Source: Eledone cirrhosa
Lineage: Eukaryota; Mollusca; Cephalopoda; Octopoda; Eledonidae
Length of the DNA: 64,000 nucleotides
Direction: 5' to 3'
Assembly (NCBI GenBank): GCA_964016885.1
Contig: OZ024744.1
Span: forward strand, 112,431,145-112,495,144
Shown here: positions 48,381 to 62,200 of the stretch, piece by piece
Layout: every line of letters starts with the position of its first letter
Numbering within the stretch: position 1 is the first letter of the stretch
Program-made: the position numbers and the translations under genes
Notes under the pieces: generated by a model
The model's input: only the letters and a program-made list of their open reading frames with translations
Databases searched by the model: none
Told to the model about the DNA's origin: nothing

Positions 48381-51300
48381 GAATACCTTGGCCCTCATTG
48401 ATCCCTAGTTATCTGTAGGGTTGTTCCTGTTGGTGTGGTGAATACCTTGGCCTTCATTGATCCCTAGTTATCTGTAGGGCTGTTCCTGATGGTGTGGTGA
48501 ATACCTTGGCCTTCATTGATCCCTAGTTATCTGTAGGGTTGTTCCTGTTGGTGTGGTGAATACCTTGGCCTTCATTGATCCCTAGTTATCTGTAGGGTTG
48601 TTCATGTTTGTGTGGTGAATACCTTGGCCCTCATTGATCCCTAGTTATCTGTAGGGTTGTTCCTGTTGGTGTGGTGAATACCTTGGCCTTCATTGATCCC
48701 TAGTTATCTGTAGGGTTGTTCCTTTGGTGTGGTGAATAACTTGGCCCTCATTGATCCCTAGTTATCTGTAGGCTTGTTCCTGTTGGTGTGGTGAATACCT
48801 TGGCCTTCATTGATCCCTAGATATCTGTAGGGTTGTTCATGTTGGTGTGGTGAATACCTTGGCCTTCCTTGATCCCTAGTTATCTGTAGGGTTGTTCCTG
48901 TTGGTGTGCTGAATACCTTGGCCCTCATTGATCCCTAGTTATCTGTAGGGTTGTTCCTGTTGGTGTGGTGAATACCTTGGCCCTCATAGATCCCTAGATA
49001 TCTGTAGGGTTGTTCCTGTTGGTGTGGTGAATACCTTGGCCCTCATTGATCCCTAGTTATATGTAGGGTTGTTCTTGTTGGTGTAGTGAATACCTTGGCC
49101 CTCATTGATCCCTAGTTATCTGTAGGGTTGTTCCTGTTGGTGTGGTGAATACCTTGGCCTTCATTGATCCCTAGTTATCTGTAGGGTTGTTCCTGTTGGT
49201 GTGGTGAATACCTTGGCCCTCATTGATCCCTAGTTATCTGTAGGGTTGTTCTTGTTGGTGTGGTGAATACCTTGGCCCTCATTGATCCCTAGTTATCTGT
49301 AGGGTTGTTCCTGTTGGTGTGGTGAATACCTTGGCCTTCCTTGGTCCCTAGATATCTGTAGAGTTGTTCTTGTTGGTGTGGTGAATAACTTGGCCCTCAT
49401 TGATCCCTAGTTATGTGTAGGGTTGTTCATGTTGGCATGGTGAATACCTTGGCCTTCCTTGATCCCTAGTTATCTGTAGGGTTGTTCCTGTTGGTGTGGT
49501 AAATACCTTGGCCTTCCTTGATCCCTAGTTATCTGTAGGGTTGTTCATGTTTGTGTGGTGAATACCTTGGCCCTCATTGATCCCTAGTTATCAGTAGGGT
49601 TGTTCCTGTTGGTGTGGTGAATACCTTGGCCTTCATTGATCCCTAGTTGTCTGTAGGGTTGTTCCTGTTGGTGTGGTGAATACCTTGGCCCTCATTGATC
49701 CCTAGTTATCTGTAGGGTTGTTCCTGTTGGTGTGTTGAATACCTTGGCCCTCATTGATCCCTAGTTATCTGTAGGGTTGTTCCTGTTGGTGTGGTGAATA
49801 CCTTGGCCTTCATTGATACCTAGATATCTGTAGGGTTGTTCATGTTGGTGTGGTGAATACCTTGGCCTTCCTCGATCCCTAGTTATATGTAGGGTTGTTC
49901 CTGTTGGTGTGCTGAATACCTTGGCCCTCATTGATCCCTAGTTATCTGTAGGGTTGTTCCTGTTGGTGTGGTGAATACCTTGGCCTTCCTTGGTCCCTAG
50001 ATATCTGTAGAGTTGTTCTTGTTGGTGTGGTGAATACCTTGGCCCTCATTGATCCATAGTTATGTGTAGGGTTGTTCATGTTGGCATGGTGAATACCTTG
50101 GCCTTTCTTGATCCCTAGTTATCTGTAGGGTTGTTCCTGTTGGTGTGGTGAATACCTTGGCCTTCCTTGATCCCTAGTTATCTGTAGGGTTGTTCCTGTT
50201 GGTGTCGTAAATACCTTGGCCTTCCTTGATCCCTAGTTATCTGTAGGGTTGTTCATGTTTGTGTGGTGAATACCTTGGCCCTCATTGATCCCTAGTTATC
50301 TGTAGGGTTGTTCCTGTTGGTGTGGTGAATACCTTGGCCCTCATTGATCCCTAGTTATATGTAGGGTTGTTCTTGTTGGTGTGGTGAATACCTTGGCCCT
50401 CATTGATCCCTAGTTATCTGTAGGGTTGTTCCTGTTGGTGTGGTGAATACCTTGGCCTTCCTTGGTCCCTAGATATCTGTAGAGTTGTTCTTGTTGGTGT
50501 GGTGAATACCTTGGCCGTCATTGATCCCTAGTTATGTGTAGGGTTGTTCATGTTGGCATGGTGAATACCTTGGCCTTCCTTGATCCCTAGTTATCTGTAG
50601 GGTTGTTCCTGTTGGTGTGGTGAATACCTTGGCCTTCCTTGATCCCTAGTTATCTGTAGGGTTGTTCCTGTTGGTGTGGTAAATACCTTGGCCTTCCTTG
50701 ATCCCTAGTTATCTGTAGGGTTGTTCATGTTTGTGTGGTGAATACCTTGGCCCTCATTGATCCCTAGTTATCTGTAGGGTTGTTCCTGTTGGTGTGGTGA
50801 ATACCTTGGCCCTCATTGATCCCTAGTTATCTGTAGGGTTGTTCCTGTTGGTGTGGTGAATACCTTGGCCTTCATTGATCCCTAGATATCTGTAGGGTTG
50901 TTCATGTTGGTGTGGTGAATACCTTGGCCTTCCTTGATCCCTAGTTATCTGTAGGGTTGTTCCTGTTGGTGTGGTGAATACCTTGGCCCTCATTGATCCC
51001 TAGTTATCTGTAGGGTTGTTCCTGTTGGTGTGGTGAATACCTTGGCCTTCCTTGATCCCTAGTTATCTGTAGGGTTGTTCTTGTTGGTGTGGTGAATACC
51101 TTGGCCTTCCTTGATCCCTAGATATCTGTAGGGTTGTTCCTGTTGGTGTGGTGAATACCTTGGCCCTCATAGATCCCTAGATATCTGTAGGGTTGTTCCT
51201 GTTGGTGTGGTGAATACCTTGGCCCTCATTGATCCCTAGTTATCTGTAGGGTTGTTCCTGTTGGTGTGGTGAATACCTTGGCCTTCATTGATACCTAGAT

Positions 51301-51949
51301 ATCTGTAGGGTTGTTCATGTTGGTGTGGTGAATACCTTGGCCTTCCTTGATCCCTAGTTATATGTAGGGTTGTTCCTGTTGGTGTGCTGAATACCTTGGC
51401 CCTCATTGATCCCTAGTTATCTGTAGGGTTGTTCCTGTTGGTGTGGTGAATACCTTGGCCTTCCTTGGTCCCTAGATATCTGTAGAGTTGTTCTTGTTGG
51501 TGTGGTGAATACCTTGGCCCTCATTGATCCCTAGTTATGTGTAGGGTTGTTCATGTTGGCATGGTGAATACCTTGGCCTTTCTTGATCCCTAGTTATCTG
51601 TAGGGTTGTTCCTGTTGGTGTGGTGAATACCTTGGCCTTCCTTGATCCCTAGTTATCTGTAGGGTTGTTCCTGTTGGTGTGGTAAATACCTTGGCCTTCC
51701 TTGATCCCTAGTTATCTGTAGGGTTGTTCATGTTTGTGTGGTGAATACCTTGGCCCTCATTGATCCCTAGTTATCTGTAGGGTTGTTCCTGTTGGTGTGG
51801 TGAATACCTTGGCCCTCATTGATCCCTAGTTATATGTAGGGTTGTTCTTGTTGGTGTGGTGAATACCTTGGCCCTCATTGATCCCTAGTTATCTGTAGGG
51901 TTGTTCCTGTTGGTGTGGTGAATACCTTGGCCTTCCTTGGTCCCTAGAT

Positions 51950-54900
51950 ATCTGTAGAGTTGTTCTTGTTGGTGTGGTGAATACCTTGGCCGTCATTGAT
52001 CCCTAGTTATGTGTAGGGTTGTTCATGTTGGCATGGTGAATACCTTGGCCTTCCTTGATCCCTAGTTATATGTAGGGTTGTTCCTGTTGGTGTGGTGAAT
52101 ACCTTGGCCTTCCTTGATCCCTAGTTATCTGTAAGGTTGTTCCTGTTGGTGTGGTAAATACCTTGGCCTTCCTTGATCCCTAGTTATCTGTAGGGTTGTT
52201 CATGTTTGTGTGGTGAATACCTTGGCCCTCATTGATCCCTAGTTATCTGTAGGGTTGTTCCTGTTGGTGTGGTGAATACCTTGGCCTTCATTGATCCCTA
52301 GTTATCTGTAGGGTTGTTCATGTTGGTGTGGTGAATACCTTGCCCTTCCTTGATCCCTAGTTATCTGTAGGGTTGTTCCTGTTGGTGTGGTGAATACCTT
52401 GGACCTCATTGATCCCTAGTTATCTTTAGGGTTGTTCCTGTTGGTGTGGTGAATACCTTGGCCTTCATTGATCCCTAGATATCTGTAGGGTTGTTCATGT
52501 TGGTGTGGTGAATACCTTGGCCTTCCTTGATCCCTAGTTATCTGTAGGGTTGTTCCTGTTGGTGTGGTGAATACCTTGGCCCTCATTGATCCCTAGTTAT
52601 CTGTAGGGTTGTTCCTGTTGGTGTGGTGAATACCTTGGCCTTCCTTGATCCCTAGTTATCTGTAGGGTTGTTCTTGTTGGTGTGGTGAATACCTTGGCCT
52701 TCCTTGATCCCTAGATATCTGTAGGGTTGTTCCTGTTGGTGTGGTGAATACCTTGGCCCTCATAGATCCCTAGATATCTGTAGGGTTGTTCCTGTTGGTG
52801 TGGTGAATACCTTGGCCCTCATTGATCCCTAGTTATATGTAGGGTTATTCTTGTTGGTGTGGTGAATACCTTGGCCCTCATTGATCCCTTGTTATCTGTA
52901 GGGTTGTTCCTGTTGGTGTGGTGAATACCTTGGCCTTCCTTGGTCCCTAGATATCTGTAGAGTTGTTCTTGTTGGTGTGGTGAATACCTTGGCCCTCATT
53001 GATCCCTAGTTATGTGTAGGGTTGTTCATGTTGGCATGGTGACTACCTTGGCCTTCATTGATCCCTAGTTATCTGTAGGGTTGTTCATGTTTGTGTGGTG
53101 AATACCTTGGCCTTCATTGATCCCTAGTTATCTGTAGGGTTGTTCATGTTGGTGTGGTGAATACCTTGGCCTTCATTGATCCCTAGTTATCTGTAGGGGT
53201 GTTCCTGTTGGTGTGGTGAATACCTTGGCCTTCATTGATCCCTAGATATCTGTAAGGTTGTTCCTGTTGGTGTGGTGAATACCTAGGCCTTCATTGATCC
53301 CTAGTTATCTGTAGGGTTGTTCCTGTTGGTGTGGTGAATACCTTGGCTTTCCTTGATCCCTAGTTATCTGTAGGGTTGTTCATGTTTGTGTGGTGAATAT
53401 CTTGGCCCTCATTGATCCCTAGTTATCTGTAGGGTTGTTCATGTTGGTGTGGTGAATACCTTGGCCTTCATTGATCCCTAGTTATGTGTAGTGTTATTCT
53501 TGTTGGTGTGGTGAATACCTTGGCCTTCATTGATCCCTAGATATCTGTAGGGTTGTTCATGTTTGTGTGGTGAATACCTTGGCCTTCATTGATCCTTAGT
53601 TATCTGTAGGGTTGTTCATGTTTGTGTGGTGAATATCTTGGCCTTCATTGATCCCTAGTTATCTGTAGGGTTGTTCTTGTTGGTGTGGTGAATACCTTGG
53701 CCCTCATTGATCCCTAGTTATGTGTAGGGTTGTTCATGTTGGCATGGTGAATACCTTGGCCTTTCTTGATCCCTAGTTATCTGTAGGGTTGTTCCTGTTG
53801 GTGTGGTGAATACCTTGGCCTTCCTTGATCCCTAGTTATCTGTAGGGTTGTTCCTGTTGGTGTGGTAAATACCTTGGCCTTCCTTGATCCCTAGTTATCT
53901 GTAGGGTTGTTCATGTTTGTGTGGTGAATACCTTGGCCCTCATTGATCCCTAGTTATCTGTAGGGTTGTTCCTGTTGGTGTGGTGAATACCTTGGCCCTC
54001 ATTGATCCCTAGTTATATGTAGGGTTGTTCTTGTTGGTGTGGTGAATACCTTGGCCCTCATTGATCCCTAGTTATCTGTAGGGTTGTTCCTGTTGGTGTG
54101 GTGAATACCTTGGCCTTCCTTGGTCCCTAGATATCTGTAGAGTTGTTCTTGTTGGTGTGGTGAATACCTTGGCCGTCATTGATCCCTAGTTATGTGTAGG
54201 GTTGTTCATGTTGGCATGGTGAATACCTTGGCCTTCCTTGATCCCTAGTTATATGTAGGGTTGTTCCTGTTGGTGTGGTGAATACCTTGGCCTTCCTTGA
54301 TCCCTAGTTATCTGTAAGGTTGTTCCTGTTGGTGTGGTAAATACCTTGGCCTTCCTTGATCCCTAGTTATCTGTAGGGTTGTTCATGTTTGTGTGGTGAA
54401 TACCTTGGCCCTCATTGATCCCTAGTTATCTGTAGGGTTGTTCCTGTTGGTGTGGTGAATACCTTGGCCTTCATTGATCCCTAGTTATCTGTAGGGTTGT
54501 TCATGTTGGTGTGGTGAATACCTTGGCCTTCCTTGATCCCTAGTTATCTGTAGGGTTGTTCCTGTTGGTGTGGTGAATACCTTGGACCTCATTGATCCCT
54601 AGTTATCTTTAGGGTTGTTCCTGTTGGTGTGGTGAATACCTTGGCCTTCATTGATCCCTAGATATCTGTAGGGTTGTTCATGTTGGTGTGGTGAATACCT
54701 TGGCCTTCCTTGATCCCTAGTTATCTGTAGGGTTGTTCCTGTTGGTGTGGTGAATACCTTGGCCCTCATTGATCCCTAGTTATCTGTAGGGTTGTTCCTG
54801 TTGGTGTGGTGAATACCTTGGCCTTCCTTGATCCCTAGTTATCTGTAGGGTTGTTCTTGTTGGTGTGGTGAATACCTTGGCCTTCCTTGATCCCTAGATA

Positions 54901-56270
54901 TCTGTAGGGTTGTTCCTGTTGGTGTGGTGAATACCTTGGCCCTCATAGATCCCTAGATATCTGTAGGGTTGTTCCTGTTGGTGTGGTGAATACCTTGGCC
55001 CTCATTGATCCCTAGTTATATGTAGGGTTATTCTTGTTGGTGTGGTGAATACCTTGGCCCTCATTGATCCCTTGTTATCTGTAGGGTTGTTCCTGTTGGT
55101 GTGGTGAATACCTTGGCCTTCCTTGGTCCCTAGATATCTGTAGAGTTGTTCTTGTTGGTGTGGTGAATACCTTGGCCCTCATTGATCCCTAGTTATGTGT
55201 AGGGTTGTTCATGTTGGCATGGTGACTACCTTGGCCTTCATTGATCCCTAGTTATCTGTAGGGTTGTTCATGTTTGTGTGGTGAATACCTTGGCCTTCAT
55301 TGATCCCTAGTTATCTGTAGGGTTGTTCATGTTGGTGTGGTGAATACCTTGGCCTTCATTGATCCCTAGTTATCTGTAGGGGTGTTCCTGTTGGTGTGGT
55401 GAATACCTTGGCCTTCATTGATCCCTAGATATCTGTAAGGTTGTTCCTGTTGGTGTGGTGAATACCTAGGCCTTCATTGATCCCTAGTTATCTGTAGGGT
55501 TGTTCCTGTTGGTGTGGTGAATACCTTGGCTTTCCTTGATCCCTAGTTATCTGTAGGGTTGTTCCTGTTGGTGTGGTAAATACCTTGGCCTTCCTTGATC
55601 CCTAGTTATCTGTAGGGTTGTTCATGTTTGTGTGGTGAATATCTTGGCCCTCATTGATCCCTAGTTATCTGTAGGGTTGTTCATGTTGGTGTGGTGAATA
55701 CCTTGGCCTTCATTGATCCCTAGTTATGTGTAGTGTTATTCTTGTTGGTGTGGTGAATACCTTGGCCTTCATTGATCCCTAGATATCTGTAGGGTTGTTC
55801 ATGTTTGTGTGGTGAATACCTTGGCCTTCATTGATCCTTAGTTATCTGTAGGGTTGTTCATGTTTGTGTGGTGAATATCTTGGCCTTCATTGATCCCTAG
55901 TTATCTGTAGGGTTGTTCATGTTTGTGTGGTGAATACCTTGGCCTTCATTGATCCCTAGTTATCTGTAGGGTTGTTCCTGTTGGTGTGGTGAATACCTTG
56001 GCCTTCATTGATCCCTAGATATCTGTAGGGTTGTTCCTGTTGGTGTGGTGAATACCTAGGCCTTCATTGATCCCTAGTTATCTGTAGGGTTTTTCATGTT
56101 GCTGTGGTGAATACCTTGGCCTTCCTTGATCCCTAGTTATCTGTAGGGTTATTCATGTTGCTGTGGTGAATACCTTGGCCTTCCTTAATCCCTAGATATC
56201 TGTAGGGTTGTTATTGTTGGTGTGGTGAATACCTTGGCCTTCATTGATCCCTAGATATCTGTAAAGTTGT
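51950..56270. repeat. 37-unit higher-order repeat in the 59-bp array
   Basis: The rare variant GGACCTCATT with the TATCTTTAGG that follows occurs at 52401 and 54584, an offset of 2183 bp = 37 x 59. Neighbouring rare variants (TTGCCC/TTGGCC, GGTTATTCTTG, CTTGTTATCTG, GACTACC, TACCTAGGCC) recur in the same order. Borders are approximate. Confidence 0.85.
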
Positions 56271-59200
56271 TCCTGTTGGCGTGGTGAATACCATGGCCCT
56301 CATTGATCCCTAGTTATCTGTAGTGTTGTGCCTGTTGGTGTGGTGAATACCTTGGCCTTTATTGATCCCTAGATATCTGTAGGGTTGTTCTTGCTGGTGT
56401 GGTGAATACCTTGGCCTTCATTGATCCCTAGTTATGTGTAGGGTTGTTCATGTTGGTGTGGTGAATACCATGGCCTTCCTTGATCCCTAGTTATCTGTAG
56501 GGTTGTGCCTGTTGGTGTGGTGAATACCTTGGCCTTCATTGATCCCTAGTTATCTGTAGGGTTGTTCCTGTTGGTGTGGTGAATACCTTGGCCTTCATTG
56601 ATCCCTAGTTATCTGTAGGGTTGTGCCTGTTGGTGTGGTGAATATCTTGGCCTTCCTTGATCCCTAGTTATCTGTAGGGTTGTTCCTGTTGGTGTGGTGA
56701 ATACCTTGGCCCTCATTGATCCCTAGTTATGTGTAGGGTTGTTCATGTTGGCATGGTGAATACCTTGGCCCTCATAGATCCCTAGTTATCTGTAGGGTTG
56801 TTCATGATGGTGTGGTGAATAACTTGGCCCTCATTGATCCCTAGTTATCTGTATGGTTGTTCCTGTTGGTGTGGTGAATACCTTGGCCCTCATTGATCCC
56901 TAGTTATCTGTAGGGTTGTTCCTGTTGGTGTGGTGAATACCTTGGCCTTCATTGATACCTAGTTATCTGTAGGGTTGTTCCTGTTGGTGTGGTGAATACC
57001 TTGGCCCTCATTGATCCCAAGTTATATGTAGGGTTGTTCTTGTTGGTGTGGTGAATACCTTGGCCCTCATTGACCCCTAGTTATCTGTAGGGTTGTTCCT
57101 GTTGGTGTGGTGAATACCTTGGCCTTCCTTGGTCCCTAGATATCTGTAGAGTTGTTCTTGTTGGTGTGGTGAATACCTTGGCCCTCATTGATCCCTAGTT
57201 ATGTGTAGGGTTGTTCATGTTGGTGTGGTGAATACTATGGCCTTTCTTGATCCCTAGTTATCTGTAGGGTTGTTCCTGTTGGTGTGGTAAATACCTTGGC
57301 CTTCCTTGATCCCTAGTTATCTGTAGGGTTGTTCATGTTTGTGTGGTGAATACCTTGGCCCTCATTGATCCCTAGTTTTCTGTAGGGTTGTTCCTGTTGC
57401 TGTGGTGAATACCTTGGCCTTCATTGATCCCTAGTTATCTGTAGGGTTGATCCTGTTGGTGTGGTGAATACCTTGGCCCTCATTGATCCCTAGTTATCTG
57501 TAGGGTTGTTCCTGTTGGTGTGGTGAATACCTTGGCCTTCCTTGATCCCTAGTTATCTGTAGGGTTGTTCTTGTTGGTGTGGTGAATACCTTGGCCTTCC
57601 TTGATCCCTAGATATCTGTAGGGTTGTTCCTGTTGGTGTGGTGAATACCTTGGCCCTCATAGATCCCTAGATATCTGTAGGGTTGTTCCTGTTGGTGTGG
57701 TGAATACCTTGGCCCTCATTGATCCCTAGTTATCTGTAGGGTTGTTCTTGTTGGTGTGGTGAAGTCCTTGGCCGTCCTTGATCCCTAGATATCTGTAGGG
57801 TTGTTCCTGTTGGTGTGGTGAATACCTTGGCCCTCATTGATCCCTAGTTTTCTGTAGGGTTGTTCCTGTTGGTGTGGTGAATACCTTGGCCTTCCTTGGT
57901 CCCTAGATATCTGTAGAGTTGTTCTTGTTGGTGTGGTGAATACCTTGGCCCTCATTGATCCCTAGTTATGTGTAGGGTTGTTCATGTTGGCATGGTGACT
58001 ACCTTGGCCTTCCTTGATCCCTAGTTATCTGTAGGGTTGTTCCTGTTGGTGTGGTGAATACCTTGGCCTTCCTTGATCCCTAGTTATCTGTAGGATTGTT
58101 CCTGTTGGTGTGGTAAATACCTTGGCCTTCCTTGATCCCTAGTTATCTGTAGGGTTGTTCCTGTTGGTGTGGTGAATACCTTGGCCATCATTGATCCCTA
58201 GTTATGTGTAGGGTTGTTCTTGTTGGTGTGGTGAATACCTTGGCCTTCATTGATCCCTAGATATCTGTAGGGTTGTTCATGTTTGTGTGGTGAATACCTT
58301 GGCCTTCATTGATCCCTAGTTATCTGTAGGGTTGTTCATGTTGGTGTGGTGAATTCCTTGGACTTCATTGATCCCTAGTTATCTGTAGGGTTGTTCATGT
58401 TTGTGTGGTGAATACCTTGGCCTTCATTGATCCCTAGTTATCTGTAGGGTTGTTCCTGTTGGTGTGGTGAATACCTTGGCCTTCATTGATCCCTAGTTAT
58501 CTGTAGGGTTGTTCATGTTGGTGTGGTGAATACCTTGGCCTTCATTGATCCCTAGTTATCTGTAGGGGTGTTCCTGTTGGCGTGGTGAATAGCTTGGCCT
58601 TCATTGATCCCTAGATATCTGTAGGGTTGTTCCTGTTGGTGTGGTGAATACCTAGGCCTTCATTGATCCCTAGTTATCTGTAGGGTTTTTCATGTTGCTG
58701 TGGTGAATACCTTGGCCTTCCTTGATCCCTAGTTATCTGTAGGGTTGTTCATGTTGGTGTGGTGAATACCTTGGCCATCATTGATCCCTAGTTATGTGTA
58801 GGGTTGTTCTTGTTGGTGTGGTGAATACCTTGGCCTTCATTGATCCCTAGATATCTGTAGGGTTGTTCATGTTTGTGTGGTGAATACCTTGGCCTTCATT
58901 GATCCCTAGTTATCTGTAGGGTTGTTCATGTTGGTGTGGTGAATTCCTTGGCCTTCATTGATCCCTAGTTATCTGTAGGGTTGTTCATGTTTGTGTGGTG
59001 AATACCTTGGCCTTCATTGATCCCTAGTTATCTGTAGGGTTGTTCATGTTTGTGTGGTGAATACCTTGGCCTTCATTGATCCCTAGTTATCTGTAGGGTT
59101 GTTCATGTTGGTGTGGTGAATACCTTGGCCTTCATTGATCCCTAGTTATCTGTAGGGGTGTTCCTGTTGGCGTAGTGAATACCTTGGCCTTCATTGATCC

Positions 59201-62200
59201 CTAGATATCTGTAAGGTTGTTCCTGTTGGTGTGGTGAATACCTAGGCCTTCATTGATCCCTAGTTATCTGTAGGGTTTTTCATGTTGCTGTGGTGAATAC
59301 CTTGGCCTTCCTTGATCCCTAGTTATCTGTAGGGTTGTTCCTGTTGGTGTGGTGAATACCTTGGCCTTCCTTGATCCCTAGTTATCTGTAGGGTTGTTCC
59401 TGTTGGTGTGGTAAATACCTTGGCCTTCCTTGATCCCTAGTTATCTGTAGGGTTGTTCATGTTGGTGTGGTGAATACCTTGGACTTCATTGATCCCTAGG
59501 TATGTGTAGTGTTATTCTTGTTGGTGTGGTGAATACCTTGGCCTTCATTGATCCCTAGATATCTGTAGGGTTGTTCATGTTTGTGTGGTGAATACCTTGG
59601 CCTTCATTGATCCCTAGTTATCTGTAGGGTTGTTCATGTTTGTGTGGTGAATACCTTGGCCTTCATTGATCCCTAGTTATCTGTAGGCTTGTTCATGTTG
59701 GTGTGGTGAATACCTTGGCCTTCATTGATCCCTAGTTATCTGTAGGGTTGTTCCTGTTAGTGTGGTGAATACCTTGGCCTTCATTGATCCCTAGATATCT
59801 GTAGGGTTGTTCCTGTTGGTGTGGTGAATACCTAGGCCTTCATTGATCCCTAGTTATTTGTAGGGTTTTTCATGTTGCTGTGGTGAATACCTTGGCCTTC
59901 CTTGATCCCTAGTTATCTGTAGGGTTGTTCATGTTGCTGTGGTGAATACCTTGGCCTTCCTTGATCCCTAGATATCTGTAGGGTTGTTATTGTTGGTGTG
60001 GTGAATACCTTGGCCTTCCTTGATCCCTAGATATCTGTAGAGTTGTTCCTGTTGGCGTGGTGAATACCATGGCCCTCATTGATCCCTAGTTATCTGTAGT
60101 GTTGTGCCTGTTGGTGTGGTGAATACCTTGGCCTTCCTTGATCCCTAGATATCTGTAGGGTTGTTCCTGTTGGTGTGGTGAATACCTTGGCCTTCCTTGA
60201 TCCCTAGTTATCTGTAGGGGTGTTCTTGTTGGTGTGGTGAATACCTTGGCCTTCCTTGATCCCTAGATATCTGTAGGGTTGTTCCTGTTGGTGTGGTGAA
60301 TACCTTGGCCCTCATTGATCCCTAGTTATCTGTAGTGTTGTTCCTGTTGGTGGGGTGAATACCTTGGCCTTCCTTGATCCCTAGTTATCTGTAGGGTTGT
60401 GCCTGTTGGTGTGGTGAATATCTTGGCCTTCCTTGATCCCTAGTTATCTGTAGGGTTGTTCCTGTTGGTGTGGTGAATACCTTGGCCCTCATTGATCCCT
60501 AGTTATGTGTAGGGTTGTTCAAGTTTGCATGGTGAATACCTTGGCCCTCATAGATCCCTAGTTATCTGTAGGGTTGTTCATGATGGTGTGGTGAATAACT
60601 TGGCCCTCATTGATCCCTAGTTATCTGTATGGTTGCTCCTGTTGGTGTGGTGAATACCTTGGCCCTCATTGATCCCTAGTTATCTGTAGGGTTGTTCCTG
60701 TTGGTGTGGTGAATACCTTGGCCTTCATTGATACCTAGTTATCTGTAGGGTTGTTCCTGTTGGTGTGGTGAATACCTTGGCCCTCATTGATCCCAAGTTA
60801 TATGTAGGGTTGTTCTTGTTGGTGTGGTGAATACCTTGGCCCTCATTGACCCCTAGTTATCTGTAGGGTTGTTCCTGTTGGTGTGGTGAATACCTTGGCC
60901 TTCCTTGGTCCCTAGATATCTGTAGAGTTGTTCTTGTTGGTGTGGTGAATACCTTGGCCCTCATTGATCCCTAGTTATGTGTAGGGTTGTTCATGTTGGC
61001 ATGGTGAATACCTTGGCCTTCCTTGATCCCTAGTTATCTGTAGGGTTGTTCCTGTTGGTGTGGTGAATACCTTGGCCTTTCTTGATCCCTAGTTATCTGT
61101 AGGGTTGTTCCTGTTGGTGTGGTAAATACCTTGGCCTTCCTTGATCCCTAGTTATCTGTAGGGTTGTTCATGTTTGTGTGGTGAATACCTTGGCCCTCAT
61201 TGATCCCTAGTTTTCTGTAGGGTTGTTCCTGTTGCTGTGGTGAATACCTTGGCCTTCATTGATCCCTAGTTATCTGTAGGGTTGATCCTGTTGGTGTGGT
61301 GAATACCTTGGCCCTCATTGATCCCTAGTTATCTGTAGGGTTGTTCCTGTTGGTGTGGTGAATACCTTGGCCTTCCTTGATCCCTAGTTATCTGTAGGGT
61401 TGTTCTTGTTGGTGTGGTGAATACCTTGGCCTTCCTTGATCCCTAGATATCTGTAGGGTTGTTCCTGTTGGTGTGGTGAATACCTTGGCCCTCATAGATC
61501 CCTAGATATCTGTAGGGTTGTTCCTGTTGGTGTGGTGAATACCTTGGCCCTCATTGATCCCTAGTTATCTGTAGGGTTGTTCTTGTTGGTGTGGTGAAGT
61601 CCTTGGCCTTCCTTGATCCCTAGATATCTGTAGGGTTGTTCCTGTTGGTGTGGTGAATACCTTGGCCCTCATTGATCCCTAGTTATCTGTAGGGTTGTTC
61701 CTGTTGGTGTGGTGAATACCTTGGCCTTCCTTGGTCCCTAGATATCTGTAGAGTTGTTCTTGTTGGTGTGGTGAATACCTTGGCCCTCATTGATCCCTAG
61801 TTATGTGTAGGGTTGTTCATGTTGGATGGTGACTACCTTGGCCTTCCTTGATCCCTAGTTATCTGTAGGGTTGTTCCTGTTGGTGTGGTGAATACCTTGG
61901 CCTTCCTTGATCCCTAGTTATCTGTAGGATTGTTCCTGTTGGTGTGGTAAATACCTTGGCCTTCCTTGATCCCTAGTTATCTGTAGGGTTGTTCATGTTG
62001 GTGTGGTGAATACCTTGGCCATCATTGATCCCTAGTTATGTGTAGGGTTGTTCTTGTTGGTGTGGTGAATACCTTGGCCTTCATTGATCCCTAGATATCT
62101 GTAGGGTTGTTCATGTTTGTGTGGTGAATACCTTGGCCTTCATTGATCCCTAGTTATCTGTAGGGTTGTTCATGTTGGTGTGGTGAATTCCTTGGACTTC